From assembly GCA_032433595.1 (NCBI GenBank), contig JASWJB010000319.1:1-51085 (forward strand): a stretch of 51,085 nucleotides of DNA. Direction: 5' to 3'. The first letter of the stretch is position 1. Each line of letters opens with the position of its first letter. This document shows, piece by piece, positions 1 through 11,986 of the stretch. Source of the DNA: Conoideocrella luteorostrata (lineage: Eukaryota > Ascomycota > Sordariomycetes > Hypocreales > Clavicipitaceae). Both the position numbers and the translations under genes were made by a program. Under the pieces are notes generated by a model that made no database searches, was not told the DNA's origin, and saw only the letters and a program-made list of their open reading frames with translations.

Positions 1-79
1 CCCCAGGACTGTGACGGAGACGACGCCGACGCCCCGCTAAGCCGCTGGTATCCACTTGGCAACCATTCATTTTGCGGAA

Positions 80-95
80 TACTCCGTACGGAGTA
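80..95. repeat. Perfect 16-bp palindrome TACTCCGTACGGAGTA
   Basis: Two copies of the dispersed 9-mer meet head to head, sharing a central TA, and give a perfect inverted repeat. It lies 155 bp upstream of the MOB start codon. This is the most complete form of the dispersed element described in the findings. Whether it acts as a promoter site is unknown. Confidence 0.9.
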
Positions 96-249
96 ACTAA
101 GTGGTTAGTTAGTTCCCAAGCTGTATTCTCCTTCGCATGTCTCTCGGAGGAGCTAGACTGATCTGGAGCATCTGCTGTTCATGGTCCACCAACGCGAGAA
201 TCCCACGACGTCCGCCATCAGCAAACCTTACCCTACCAACTATTCAATA

Positions 250-1793
250 ATGGCTCTGGCACCGAGCTCCCCTCGCCTGCCGAGTCCGCCTCCGCCGGCA
301 GAAATACAGATGAGTCCCAATTCGCCATCCGGAGGAGCGCCGGCAAGCCCTCATGCGACAGAGATGGAGCAGTCCGTCTTGGACGCCAACTCTAAACGAC
401 GCATTCATCCCGGAACAAAGGCAGAAGACATGGCTGCTGGACCACCGCTTGTGCCTCTCAGTGAGGTAACTTTAACCCCACCAAATGTACATACATCAGA
501 AAGAAAAACTAACACTCTGCTCTGTCAACGTAGCTCGACTCCGCGTTTCAACTCCAGGAACACCTCGCCGCTCTGAATTACCACCACACAGCTTCCGGTA
601 CCCAGGCAATAACCCGCGAAGCTGCCCTCCAGCTCGCCCAACCCCCCGCTGGCGTCGACCGCTCCATCTGGCTCTACGAACTCTGTCGATTCATCATCTC
701 CCAGACCAACTCTATCGTCGTGGGCTTCCTGTTCGATACTCCTCCCTGCAGCGCCACGACATGTCCCGAGATGCGCGCCTCAGAATGGCAGTTTCTTTGC
801 GCCGTTCACGACCAGCCTAAGAGTTGTTGCGCCATTGATTACAGCTGCCACACTCTGGACTGGGCAGCCAATGTCGTTTCAGACCAGACCTTGTATCCCA
901 GCCGCTTCGTCGTCGTTAACGACCCCACCAACAAAAATAACGGTTTGAAGAACCTGGTTAACGTCTTCAGGCGGCTGCACCGGATTTTTGCCCATGCATG
1001 GTTTCAGCACCGCAGCGTGTTCTGGTCCGTGGAAAGTCAGACTGGCCTGTATATTCTGTTCAAGATGATTTGCGACTTGTATGATTTGCTACCGGCGGAG
1101 AACTACAAGCTCCCACCGGAAGCCGAGGGACTCGAGGGATCACCCGCTGAACCAGAGGCAGAGAAGCTTCCCCCAGCGATTTTGAAGCCGCCATCGCAGC
1201 AACGGCAAAGCGTGGTGCCGGAAGATGACGGTTTGCATCCAGGCGGTCGCACCAATACCAGGAGACACATCAGGAGTAGTCCATCAACTGGAAGTGCAGT
1301 GACCACTGTTTTGGAAGCTGATGAAGAGGATACAGATAATGTTTCAGGCAAGATGCGAAGTCTTCACATTTCTGGCCATCAGGAGCCAGAGGTTGCCGAG
1401 GTGCCGGTAATCGTGGAGCACTCCGTCATGGCTAAGGCATCCAAGGAGGCATCCAATGCCGAATCACCATCTGACTTTGAACCTGAGACTCCTACGGCAG
1501 TACAACCATCAAAAGCTGACGAGACCGTAGTGAGTGCCGATTCCTCCGATGAGCCAGACGAGGAACCAAATGTTGTCTTGATCCAATCAGACAACGCTTC
1601 CAAAGCCGAACCAGGAGTACTTTCGGACGAAACATCGCTACCCGTAACACATAAGCCTCAAGACGAGCCCAAAGATACCGTGACGTCTGAAACCGCGGCC
1701 TCGGAACCGGCTGCAAAGGAAGACGAGCCGCCAAAGGAAACTAAATCGGAGGATATGACGGGAGAGTCCGGGCAGGTCACCGATCCAGAATAA
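250..1793 (+). CDS. mob3: MOB family protein, phocein (MOB3/MOB4) type
   Basis: Likely the phocein subunit of the STRIPAK phosphatase-kinase complex, which in fungi acts in hyphal fusion and fruiting-body development. There are two exons, 250-465 and 534-1793, giving about 491 aa. The MOB core spans roughly residues 75-220. It contains the Cys pair of the zinc site (PPCSATTCPEM), the IDYSCHTLD block with its His, YPSR, and a second His cluster (HRIFAHAWFQHR). The IDY-x2-HTLD-x-AA and (F/Y)PSR spacing matches phocein better than MOB1 or MOB2. The C-terminal 270 residues are acidic, rich in Ser/Pro/Glu and probably disordered, so the protein is far longer than animal MOB4. The ATG at 250 is preferred because it has A at -3 and G at +4; an in-frame ATG at 181 has a poor context and would add 23 residues. 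The gene converges on the pro1-like gene downstream. The family call is firm; the phocein subgroup is inferred. Confidence 0.88.
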
Positions 1794-2370
1794 ACTCATG
1801 ATGACAAGATATGAACTAGTACATTATGCATACCCCTGACCTCCCAGAGGGTCGTGGCGTGGCGTGGAGTAGACGGTGCGTGAGAATTGGGAAATGCTCG
1901 GTTGACGAATTCCGAGTCTACAGACCCTTCCGGTATTCGTGTTCTGGTTACGACAAGAACTACTATATAATAAAATTACATTTCTAGCGGCATTGCTACT
2001 TTTTGATATTTAATACAACCCCCCCACCTTCGTGATATTTGCCTTATTGTTTCGAAGCCCTTACACCGTTGTGCCAGCTAGCTGGGTGGTCTCGAAACAT
2101 TGAACTATACCTTAAATTTGTCGGAGTCATGTTTCCTGCGGGCAGTATATGATAAAGAGGAAGCGCCTATCCGTTGAACTTGGCTGATAGGTAAAGTGAA
2201 GATAGAAACGACTTCTTTGCGTCATTAAATTACAAGAGATCGTTGGATACCAAGTCGATCCCCTTTCGTCAGCTGCTTCCTACACCACCCTTGGGCCTCA
2301 TTCCCTGAGTATTATTCGTGGCCTCCACATTAGAGGGACTCCAAAGAGCCATGGCCGCCGCCACAAATTG
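1794..2370. other. Convergent intergenic region between mob3 and pro1-like gene
   Basis: These 577 bp hold the 3' ends of two converging genes. They are moderately AT-rich, with a short C-run near 2020 and TATA/AATAAA-like stretches near 1965-1975. I see no ORF, RNA gene or copy of the dispersed 9-mer. Confidence 0.6.
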
Positions 2371-4820
2371 CTAATTCATTGTGACTATATTCCCATCTTG
2401 GGTCTGGGCTTGCATAAGAGCCTGTTCGGCAGCTTCCATCTTCGCGAACAAGTGGCGTACTTCTCGGATATTCTCGTGCTGGGCATTTACAGCCGCTGTA
2501 TTTCGTTCGTCGGCAAACATGCGAATGGCTTGTAAAATGGGAGTGAGCCCTTCATTATTCGGAAGCCACCAATGAGCACAAGATGGGTCGCGAAATAGCT
2601 GTGCCATTTGCATCCTTCGCGTTGTCGGGAGAATAAACCTATAAGTTCCTGAAGTCAGAACCTTGTTTTGCGACAATTCTGGTATTGGAGGATGGAGACA
2701 ATATTCCATTTTTTTGCGTAAACATACCCTATCGTATCCAGCAATGCAAATTTTCGACGAAGCCACATCTGATGACGGGAGTCTCGCGGTAGGAAGAGAC
2801 TGGCTATGGAAACACAGCATTGCAAAGGCATAAGAGCCCCTTTTGGTTTTAGTGGCCAGAACTCCACAGTTTCGAAGTATTGACATATTAGGTAGGCGTG
2901 CTTTGCTATATCTATAAACACCGTCTTGTCTGGCGTTTCCGAAGACTGCGATAAGTGCATGATCATGATGGATGACCATTCTGTATTGATCAAAGTGTTT
3001 GTGAAGAGTGGCGGCTTATAAAGAAGACCTGGCATGTACGGATTCACGATATCGTTTGGGTCTTTCTCCTTTTGGTAAGAAAAGTCGGTGACAAGGTAGT
3101 CTGGATTCGAAAGAATGATATCCCAGGTCGACTTCCACTCTAATAGCTTGTTGGTTATTCTTGTGTGCTCGTGGGCGAAGTCCTCTGAGTCAATCTGGCC
3201 GCGGCTGCCGCGCGCATAGAGCATGGACATGTCGTATGATATGGAACGCAGCTGAGTTGTTCGAAGGTTGATTTTCCAACAAAGCTCATTTGGATCAGCG
3301 ACCATTTGTGCCTGGTTGTAATCGTTCATGAGATTGAACCACCCTTTGGGTAGATCCGTTGGAAATCCTCCCATGATAGCGACGAAGCAGTCATATCGAC
3401 TGTACCAGTCAAGACATGCTCTTCCCACCGGTGTTAGCATCACGGTTTCGGGTGTGAAAATCTTCCGGATCACTTGGAAAGCAGCTTTTTGATGGCCCAT
3501 GAGATTTATCCAGTCACCAAAGTGCTCCTGTGTTCAATTGTCAGATGCAGTTCAATAATTAACTCCGTCAAAACAACAAGCACAAAAAGAAGAAAAACCA
3601 TACTTCTATAGTCAACAGCTGTAAGATAGTTATGAGTGTTAACACATTATTCATTTCCTTTCTGTTTATTGACTCAAGCAGTGAAGTGACGCTCTTGTTG
3701 TAGTACTTCAAGAATTCTTGAAGCTGGCCATCCGGATTCTCTAATGTAGCATGATATGTAGAGAAACCAACCACGGCGTTAAGAAGAGGTTCGTGCTGGA
3801 CTGCTAGCGAAGGCAAGATAGTGTTGAAGAAGTCGTCCTTATCATGAGCAATGCTATAGTGAAAATGGGTAATGTTTTCAACGAAGTAGTTTAGATAATG
3901 TTGATAGTCTGATGGAAGATGTGACCAATCAGCACGTCCGTCGGTTGGTATGTTGAGATCAAGGGATGGAGCGGCCGTGGTGCTGCCGCCGGTTGACGTT
4001 GAGGGTGATGATTGTCTGTGTCCATCTTGGGACACGCTGTCAGCGCTTTCACGCCTGGGAAAGTTTCGGTTGAAGGAACCAGCAGTTTTTGTCCCTGAAG
4101 CTTGAGAATCTGATCCTCCCCCACAAGGTAATTCTCCAGACTGGTCTTCATCGACAATTGTCTCTAACGGTTTCGTTTCTTCGTCGTTGTCGCCGCCAGT
4201 TTCGCCTTCATTGGATGATTTCGGGCTTGCCTTCTGAGACGAGCTACTACTGTCTTTCAACCTGGAACTCTTTGAGCTTGGAGGATCGGGATATACGCAA
4301 TCGCGATTGCCTTTCTTGCAGCCTGGAGATGTGTTAACATTTTATCGCCGGTACCACGTTTGGTAGTTATGAGAACATAAAATCGGGTGTCACCGAAGGA
4401 CTTACGTTCGCATATTGGGCGTCTCTCGTCACACTGATGTTCGTAACGAATTTGTCAGCTATGTTTTGCTTTATTTCACGATGTTGGAAGAATCGGACAT
4501 ATTAATACCTTTACCCTTCTGCTGCGGCACATAAAACATCCTGACCTAGTTCGTCGATGTTTAACATGCTCTGCGGTCCCAAAGCTTGACCCTGAGATGG
4601 ATTTTTTCCGACCTTTGCCAGCATTGGAGACGTAGAGAAGATGTTGATCAGGATATGTGCCTAAGTGTCCCAGGTTCTGATATGAATTTTGCATTGTTGG
4701 TCCCGGTAAGGGAATGGAATAGCTGCGAAGAGTTGAAAAGGTCGATTCATCAACATTGGTCGTGGGATGACCTCCCACTCCCGACATAGATGTCAGGAAG
4801 TGGTGATAATAATCATCCAT
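2371..4820 (-). CDS. pro1: Zn2Cys6 regulator of sexual development, Pro1/RosA/NosA type
   Basis: A nuclear DNA-binding regulator resembling Sordaria Pro1 and Aspergillus RosA/NosA, which control fruiting-body formation. Five exons: 4820-4509, 4433-4406 (only 28 nt), 4322-3604, 3527-2728 and 2638-2371, giving about 708 aa, close to RosA and Pro1 length. The zinc cluster is assembled across three exons near residues 93-120: C-FM-C-RSRRVK-C-DERRPI-C-ER-C-KKGNRD-C, ideal Gal4-type spacing. It is followed by VYPDPPSS and an acidic, Ser-rich linker containing LETIVDED. The C-terminal two thirds is the fungal-specific transcription-factor domain (the EHFGDWINLMGHQKAA and SRYDCFVAIMGG blocks). The start is the ATG of MDDYYHHF, with A at -3 and a stop just upstream. 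A gene-free stretch of 7.2 kb lies upstream. Family membership is secure; assignment to the Pro1 orthologue rather than a paralogue is likely. Confidence 0.92.
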
Positions 4821-7800
4821 AATAGCCAATTCTCAAAGACGTGCTAAAGAATGCCGGTATATATGTCGATGGATGTAGCTTGCACCACTACCGGGGTGTC
4901 TCTACCATGCTCGATAGGGACGACAACGTGTTTCGCCGCAGAAGTGTGGGCATGGATAGCCACCCAACAAGCGGAGCCAGAAGAGCCTTTGTCGCGCAGA
5001 ATTCCGGGGAGATCCCACAGTTTTTCCGGGTACCAAAGAGAGCTGACGACGTATCAATTCCAACTGAGGCAAGTAGTATCAGGTGGCAGGTCCTTTCTTG
5101 GCCAGGAGAATCTCGGTGGCTGACTGTTGTTCTCTGCTCTGGTCCTGTCGTGGTCCGTTCAACTAACACAACTGAGGGACCTACTTTATATGTGACAAGA
5201 GTGTCAGTTGAAAGATGTGTTGGGCTACTCTCACACCAACTTCCAAAGTGGGCGTCGTGAGAGGAAAGACACGACTATCCTCGATGACAAGACTCTCAAA
5301 GCTGACTAGTTGTGGTCCTGATGCTGGTTGCTTCTTGAGCACGACAATTGTCAGTTCAGCAGACGCGATGAAAGCTTGTGCAACGCTGGAATCTAGAGAA
5401 ATAGGCGTACGTCCATGGGCGGATAGCACCCCGAATGTTGATCAGTCAGTAGTATGGAGTCGTCCTGGCGTCGAACATCAAAAGTGGGTGTTGTGTTGAT
5501 GTGAGTGTACGCAGTACAACATGTACGATTGTAATAGTTGGTATGATCCAAGTCAAGGGTCAGAGGGGGCCAGTGTGCTCGGGAATAGCATCCACCCCTG
5601 CACATCGACGGTTCGAGTTGTGTTAGATGGGGCACACGACAGGGAAACGGCCCTTGTAGCCTTATCCAAAAGTACCAGGAGACGACAGCGCGCGATGTGT
5701 CACGGCAGTCGCTCTTCTGTTTAGTTCGCTCACTTGCTAATTCACCACAGTTCTGCCGCCAGTTGACAAAGTGGTCTGAGTTGTGCAGTGATGACCCCGT
5801 CTTTGAAACCAGGACAAGTCCAATGGAGTCAGTTTCACGGTCGTTGTGGACAGTGTGTCTGCCTGTGCTGGCATCCTTGATTCAGAGCACTAATATAGAT
5901 GACAAACTCTCGCGGCTAGTGACACCGGCAGGCTCAAGCGCAGAGCGCAGACACTCGAAGCCGCGAATGCTGGAATAAGACAGTGAAATAAGTCTGGTTT
6001 CACGATCTTGAGTGGGAACGGCGACTGCCGAATGTGTGGTGTGTTTAAGAGATTGTGGCACACTCTCGGTGAAATCTCACCATCAGTGTTTAGGAGATGC
6101 AGCCAGAGAGAACGGGCTTGCATAACTATGACACTTGGAAATCTTATGACCCTCACCAATCATGCCAAGGACAACCATCTCGGCCATAGGAGTAACCAAT
6201 ACAACTAACGCCCCATCATCCCAGCAGGGAGGTCGACGAGTTTAGGTAAATGATTGCCAATGCAAATGCAGCGCTAATAAGTAGTGGAGCAGACAGATGT
6301 CAGGCGGCCGGAAAGAACAGAGTTTAGGAGAGAGAAGGAACTTGTCACGAATAGAGCAACACTTACACTGTTCCTTGGCTTTTCTTGGTCCGCTGCTCTC
6401 GCTCGTTCGGCGTGGGCGAGGCGTCCCCAGAGCAGGCCTCAGCCAGTACAACAGAGCGTATCAGAAAGATCTTCAGCTCTCAGACAAGGAGAGTATTGAA
6501 GAACAGTTATGCTTGGTTGTCCCGTTATTAGACGCCATGCAAACACAGGACTCTGTGCACACACTCAGGAGGGGCAACAAGAGTGAGGACTGTTGACATG
6601 TCAAGGTTATGCGGATTTCGTGTAACCTCTCATAGAGCACTCCGTACAAGTCTTCAAATTCCCGTCCCGCAAAAGTCTATCTGCACTCCGCAATGTCCGT
6701 TTCACCTCAATTAGGGGCCAGCCACGGTCAGACCGTTCTATAAAAGTGGTGTACCAAACCAGGGGCAAATTAGGTCTGCGAGTTATTGGGGAGAACAAGA
6801 TGGCTTCCAGTAGCATGTGCCAGATGCTGTTCGGAAAAAAATGGGGTCCAACCTCCATAGTGCAAAGAAGCTCAGACAAAGTCTGGATGAGGGGCACTAT
6901 ATTTCAATCCCTATATCCAGGTTGCCAGGCTGTCAACCCAAGACCTGGTTAGGATGCCCGGGTTTGTGGGGGCTGCGCGATGGCAACGGGTTCAGCGGGT
7001 GTTGTACTCCGTATAATGTACAATAATAATAACCAGCAAATGAGCCACACAAGGATAGCCTGTACTAGTAAATGCAAATGCAGCGTGATGGTGCTCCACT
7101 GCCTCTCATTCTCTTGCCTTAGCTGGGATGGTTGAATGGCAGGTTGGTGGAGAAGTGATGGGGCCGAGACTAACTTGGGTCGATCATGGTGAGTGTCTGC
7201 AGCCCTTTTAGCTTGCGGGTGATGGGATTAGCACATAGCTAGAATTTCCAGCGAATTAGGCAAGCTGGGCTGGCTGGGGGCTTGTTTGAGCCTTGAGTTG
7301 GCTTTCTGCAACGGCCGCATGCTCAAGCCACGATGGTTCCAAATTCCCTTCAGACCCTTTGCCGCAGGTACAACCAGAGCCTCCTGTTCAAAGCTCTGCA
7401 GTTGAGTCAGATAGACGCATGAGAAGTGCATTAAAAGTCTCAAACAATAACAGCCGAAAAAAAGCACGTCACCCGTCTTGACGAGGATTCGCAATGAGGC
7501 GCGTTAGTCTCTTTGCGAACCAGCGTGCTAGTTGCTTGCAAGTTGCACATGCCAGCGGCTGATTGAAGACTAACTCAAGAGAGTGCGCTTTCTCCGTACG
7601 CCACTGACATCAAGCATGGCCTCGATCGCCAGAGACGCCTGGCTTACTGTTCTTTCAGAAAGCAACATAGCCAGCGACAACAGCTCCATGCTCAAGAGAA
7701 CAATTTTCAGTACCCCGTACGCAACAGTCATCCTCGCAAATGGTGGGACCGGTCGTTGGTCATTGATTCTGATCACCCTGGAAGGAAAGCCAAAAATGCA

Positions 7801-10800
7801 TAACACTTACATTAACAGGGACAGTCTCCGTGGATGCGTATCCCAGTATCGCATGGCAGGGGACCCAGAAAGGAGCCACCATCGGTCCAGTAGCTCCAGC
7901 CACCACCGCTTTGGTATCCTTAATAAGGACCCAGGTCGTTGTGGAGGAGTACGATAAATTTCGAATAAGAGGGCTTTCAGCGGCGCCTTCCGTTGGCCGC
8001 TTTGGGCTTACATACCGAAAGCCTTTTGTTTGCCACGAGCACCCAGGCCTTCTATTCCCAGACTCACTCCGCAGTCCGTTCCAAACTGGTATCGTGCGTA
8101 ACAAGGTCATCAAGCCCACTGACGGGAAAGCATCGGTTCATTACCTGTGCCTGACGCAGATCCGCAAGCCCTTTTGTCGGGTGTTCGAAGATTGCCAGGA
8201 ACAGAGACCACTAGTCCAAAGAATTTGCTGCTTCCCGTCACGGTATCCGCTGTCCAGCTCGTAATAGGGCCACCTGGTGGCTGCCAGGCCTACATTGCGC
8301 GCAGGCGTCCCAGTTTGTCAGCGCGGCGAACATGCACGGCGGTAAGAATGGGGTTGAGTCAGAGGCGCTGGAGCGATGGATTAACAAACCCTTGGCTGGC
8401 CCGATGACTTGGTAAATCAGCACCCGCGCATCCACTCCCACAAGTTGTGTGTCAAAAGACGATGATCAGCCACTTATTTGTCCACTGGTCATATTGCGCA
8501 ACCCTGCGCGCGGCGTTCTGGCTCAGCACTACGTTACGGGACTGGGTTGTTCGTACGCACCGAGCTCCGCAATAATCGAATCGTGGTTGACAGGTGAGCA
8601 ACAAAGACACAAGCCCGCCACCGCCCAAGCCGCCCCTCCTCGGCGACGTCTTCCAGGGCCGGCCACCGTCTTTTCACGTGGCAATTCAACTTTAGTGAGT
8701 AACTAGATCGGCGTTTTGGCTACGGAGTACTAGCTTCTATGCCAGGACCTGTCGTGAACTAGCCAGGGGGGCGTAGGAATGGGACTTGGTAAACAATACT
8801 CCGTACATTTGCCAGTGTTTGGCTGCGTTGGCAATCCCTGACAAAGGCAAGACCATCTTGTTCATTTTTCCTGCCTGCATAGCTAAAGCTTCAAGCGTGA
8901 GTACGCGCGAAGTGCATCTTGGCAATTTCACAGAAGGAGGGAGGAAGGTATCACCCAGATCCAGCGCTTATAGTTGATAAGATGGGGATGGTATGCTTTG
9001 ATTCGAGCTTCTCTGCTTTACTAGAATTGCATAATGCATCTGATGTCAGTGGTGTCCGTCATGATATCCACAGGGCTTTACTCATTCTGAACAACTGACA
9101 AGGACACCCGTGGCTTGCGAATGGAGTATCAGGTCATCAACCCATTTTCAACGTCGACAACCGCATGAAGAAATGGTGCATGACAGGGTCCGTCTGAACA
9201 AACCGCCCGGCCTATCTGGAACAAAAAATCTAACATTTGTATTGACCCAAACTTGAAGTTGTGGCGGGACACAAACCAAGTTTTTGCCACGCCGTACACC
9301 TTTTGACCAGAGGCCTGGCTTGAAGCGCAGCGTGCTTTTCCAAGAGAACAGTGGCGTCGAGCTGCTGCAAGCAACAGGCATGGGCGGCTGCAACCACACT
9401 CCACATGGTAAGTTTATGAAACTCAGTGGCCCAACATTCGAAAGTCAAACTTCAATTCAGCCTAGCTCTACAGAGTTTAGGGGGGTTTCTGATGTTCTCT
9501 GTGCCTCTGGTTCTAAGATCAATACTTGGCCGAGCGTATTGCATTGTCTGCAACTATCAAATATTACTATGCAATGCCTAGAATTGGGTTAGGTGTGGCC
9601 CAAGCGTACTGTGTGACGGCTAACAGACGAAATCAGGGCAAAACGAATGGATAAGGAGACTTATCCCAATGCGGCGGAAATGGACTTGAATTAGGTTGTT
9701 ATCACGTACGGTCATAATACCGTTCTTGAGAGCGCCAGTGTGTACTCCGTGCCCGAAGTCGTGATTATATAACAGGGGATCCTTACTATGACAGCCGCGT
9801 GCTTGCCTCATTACTGCAGCGAAGGTTTGGAGATGATAGATACTATGGGGAACGGGTCAACGGGCAATTCTTGCGATGCTTCCGACGGGTTTGTCCCAAT
9901 TCCAGGGACCCTTGCAGGTAACCGGCAGCGAATCTGTCGACTGGTTCATGTTCTGTCCAAAAAAGTCCCATCGTAACAAAAGCTCACTAGTCTCAATCGG
10001 CAGTGCTGATCAAAAAGTTTTCTGCTTGGCACTGGAGGCCACCGAAGTTAGCTGCACTCGAGCTAACTAATGCCAGTCCTAAATAGCCGCTAATAAGATC
10101 AAGGGTTCAGCGATGGCACCAACACCGAGCTACATGACGCTCCAGGAATCGAAGAGACGCGGCTTGGGCGGGTTCTTCACCACAGCTGAGTGATCGAGGT
10201 TCTGTGTTTGATGCTTTGATGACACCCCAGTTTGACGGATCAGACCATAATGTACGGTATAGAGTAAACTCTATTATCTTACTCTGTACTCCGTACAAGG
10301 CCTATGTCCTCCTGAGTTGGTCATCAATCCAAGCGTTTTTGCTTTTTACGTCAAGTGTAGCCGGGTCTCGGACATCGATTCGGTGCTGTTCTCCGCCAGC
10401 AGTTTCTAAGTTTTTCATCGCGAAACAGTCGCCTTGGTACGGAGTACAACCCATTGTGTTATCTGGCGCCATGACACGTTTTCATGCAACCTTCGCAGCC
10501 CGTCCACAATGCGGAGTACTCGGGGGTGTGAGGCGCTAACTAAGCATCGGGCGGAATCTCCCCGAATCCCGTCCGCGTCCTGGGAATGGAAGGCGGTTGT
10601 TCTCGTACCAGCGAAGTGCTATGGATCGGCCAGATCTTTACGGAGTAGTCCGCACCAACTCCAGGGATTAGGGATTATGAGGTGAGTACTCCATACTCCA
10701 GAGCCATGCCTCGGAACAACGGGTGGCATTCTGGCAATCTCAAGTCAGATTCATGTGAAGATGGCGAGGTAGGTAAGGGGCAATAGTTACAAACCGTAAT

Positions 10801-11986
10801 GGGGTTCAGATCCAGCTTCACTAACCCACAAGCCAGATTACTGAAAGACCACCAAGTATAATTGCCTTCCCATGATTGACGAATTCAAGAGTTTGGAGGA
10901 AGCAGTAGCTGGTAGTGCTTTGATCAAGAAGAGCATTGCTCCTCGAGTTGTTACACCCGGGAATGGCCGCTGGTTTGGATCCACAGCCGCGCAGGATCTC
11001 TGTGGGAAGAAGGTTTGTGAACTTTGTGAATCAGCAACCACTGACGGGTGCCTAATGGCGGATGATCTGCCAATCGCTGACTGTGGTTTTGTGCCACGCT
11101 ATGCTCCCTGCACAACGGACACACAGATAAATTAATAAGACTAGTGAGACGCCAAACCCGTCATCCGGGCGATGGTACTCCGTAGTTAACTGCCCGCTGC
11201 ACTCCCTACCTATTCCCGTACCGCCTTGGTTGGAGATGACAAGGATGATTCGTTCAGGCAAGCTCTCCGACTGGACGAAGAGCAATTGATGCTCATGCTG
11301 TTTAACATGATCGAAGAAACAACCGTGGTGCAATAGTAAAGCCTGGAGATTTCGCTTCCCACCATCAATATACCGACAAGTCGACAATGCAATGAACTGG
11401 GAGGCGAGATTGGTGAAGTTGTCTACAAGCTGTTCACGACAAGTCCAGGATGCAGAATCGATCAGTGCTCCTGTAACGGTTGGTCGGTGGTCGCTCTTTC
11501 CTTCGTCACTTCCTCGATCAGACCTTGGCCCTAAGAGGAATGGTTGCGACTTGTGTCTGCCGACCGCCGCGCAGCTACCCTAGATACTGATAACGATGTT
11601 TGTTTTTCGTCTTTGGGAAATGCTAGCGTCGATGTAGATTTTTTTGAAATAAGATTCTATCATCTCCTGCTCGTTATTGATGGTACCAGATTTGCTCCTC
11701 ATGAGAAGCCCGCTTACGTTTTCGACTTGTGGATCCCGTTTCGCCTTGACCGTTTCAACGTCTTCTGCCACGTACTGAGCAGAAGCTTCGACTCTCAACG
11801 TAATGACAACAGCCGCCACAAAGTGACTACGTTCTTTTTAAAGACTACATCGTCCTATGGTACTATCACGGTGTTATTGGACATAAGGAAAGTCTGTCAC
11901 TTGACGAACGGTTGACGAACGGGCTGGGAAAGCTAGCGGACAAGACTGCAGCTCACTCAGTTTGCATCAAAAACATCACCGGCAAC
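4821..11986. other. 7.2-kb gene-poor region upstream of pro1-like and MOSC genes
   Basis: I find no ORF here that combines an ATG, plausible introns and family resemblance. Between about 5000 and 6600 the minus strand is rich in CA and AC words, which would suit a long pro1 5' leader or promoter. Exact copies of the dispersed 9-mer lie at 7005, 8721, 8797, 10287, 10438, 10639 and 11176, all in the distal half. Degenerate copies occur at 6639, 7711, 9743, 10280, 10510 and 10687. An 11-bp tandem duplication, TTGACGAACGG twice, lies at 11901-11922. Protein-like but unproven ORFs lie at 10872-11135 (+) and 11580-11830 (-). Confidence 0.6.
10280..10295 (+). repeat. Tandem pair of dispersed heptamer: TACTCTG + TACTCCG
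   Basis: A one-mismatch copy (TACTCTGTA) overlaps an exact copy (TACTCCGTA) by two bases, so the repeat period is 7. Two more exact copies follow at 10438 and 10639, and a degenerate TACTCCA pair at 10687-10700. This makes a loose cluster within about 400 bp. Confidence 0.8.

Noticed and set aside
4841..5260. 139-codon open frame on the plus strand upstream of the pro1-like gene
   Set aside because: No ATG at its 5' end, no family resemblance, and it lies antisense to the probable pro1 leader.
7830..8264. 144-codon plus-strand ORF with a 119-codon ORF opposite
   Set aside because: Open frames on both strands at once, no recognisable motif and no splice support; probably chance.
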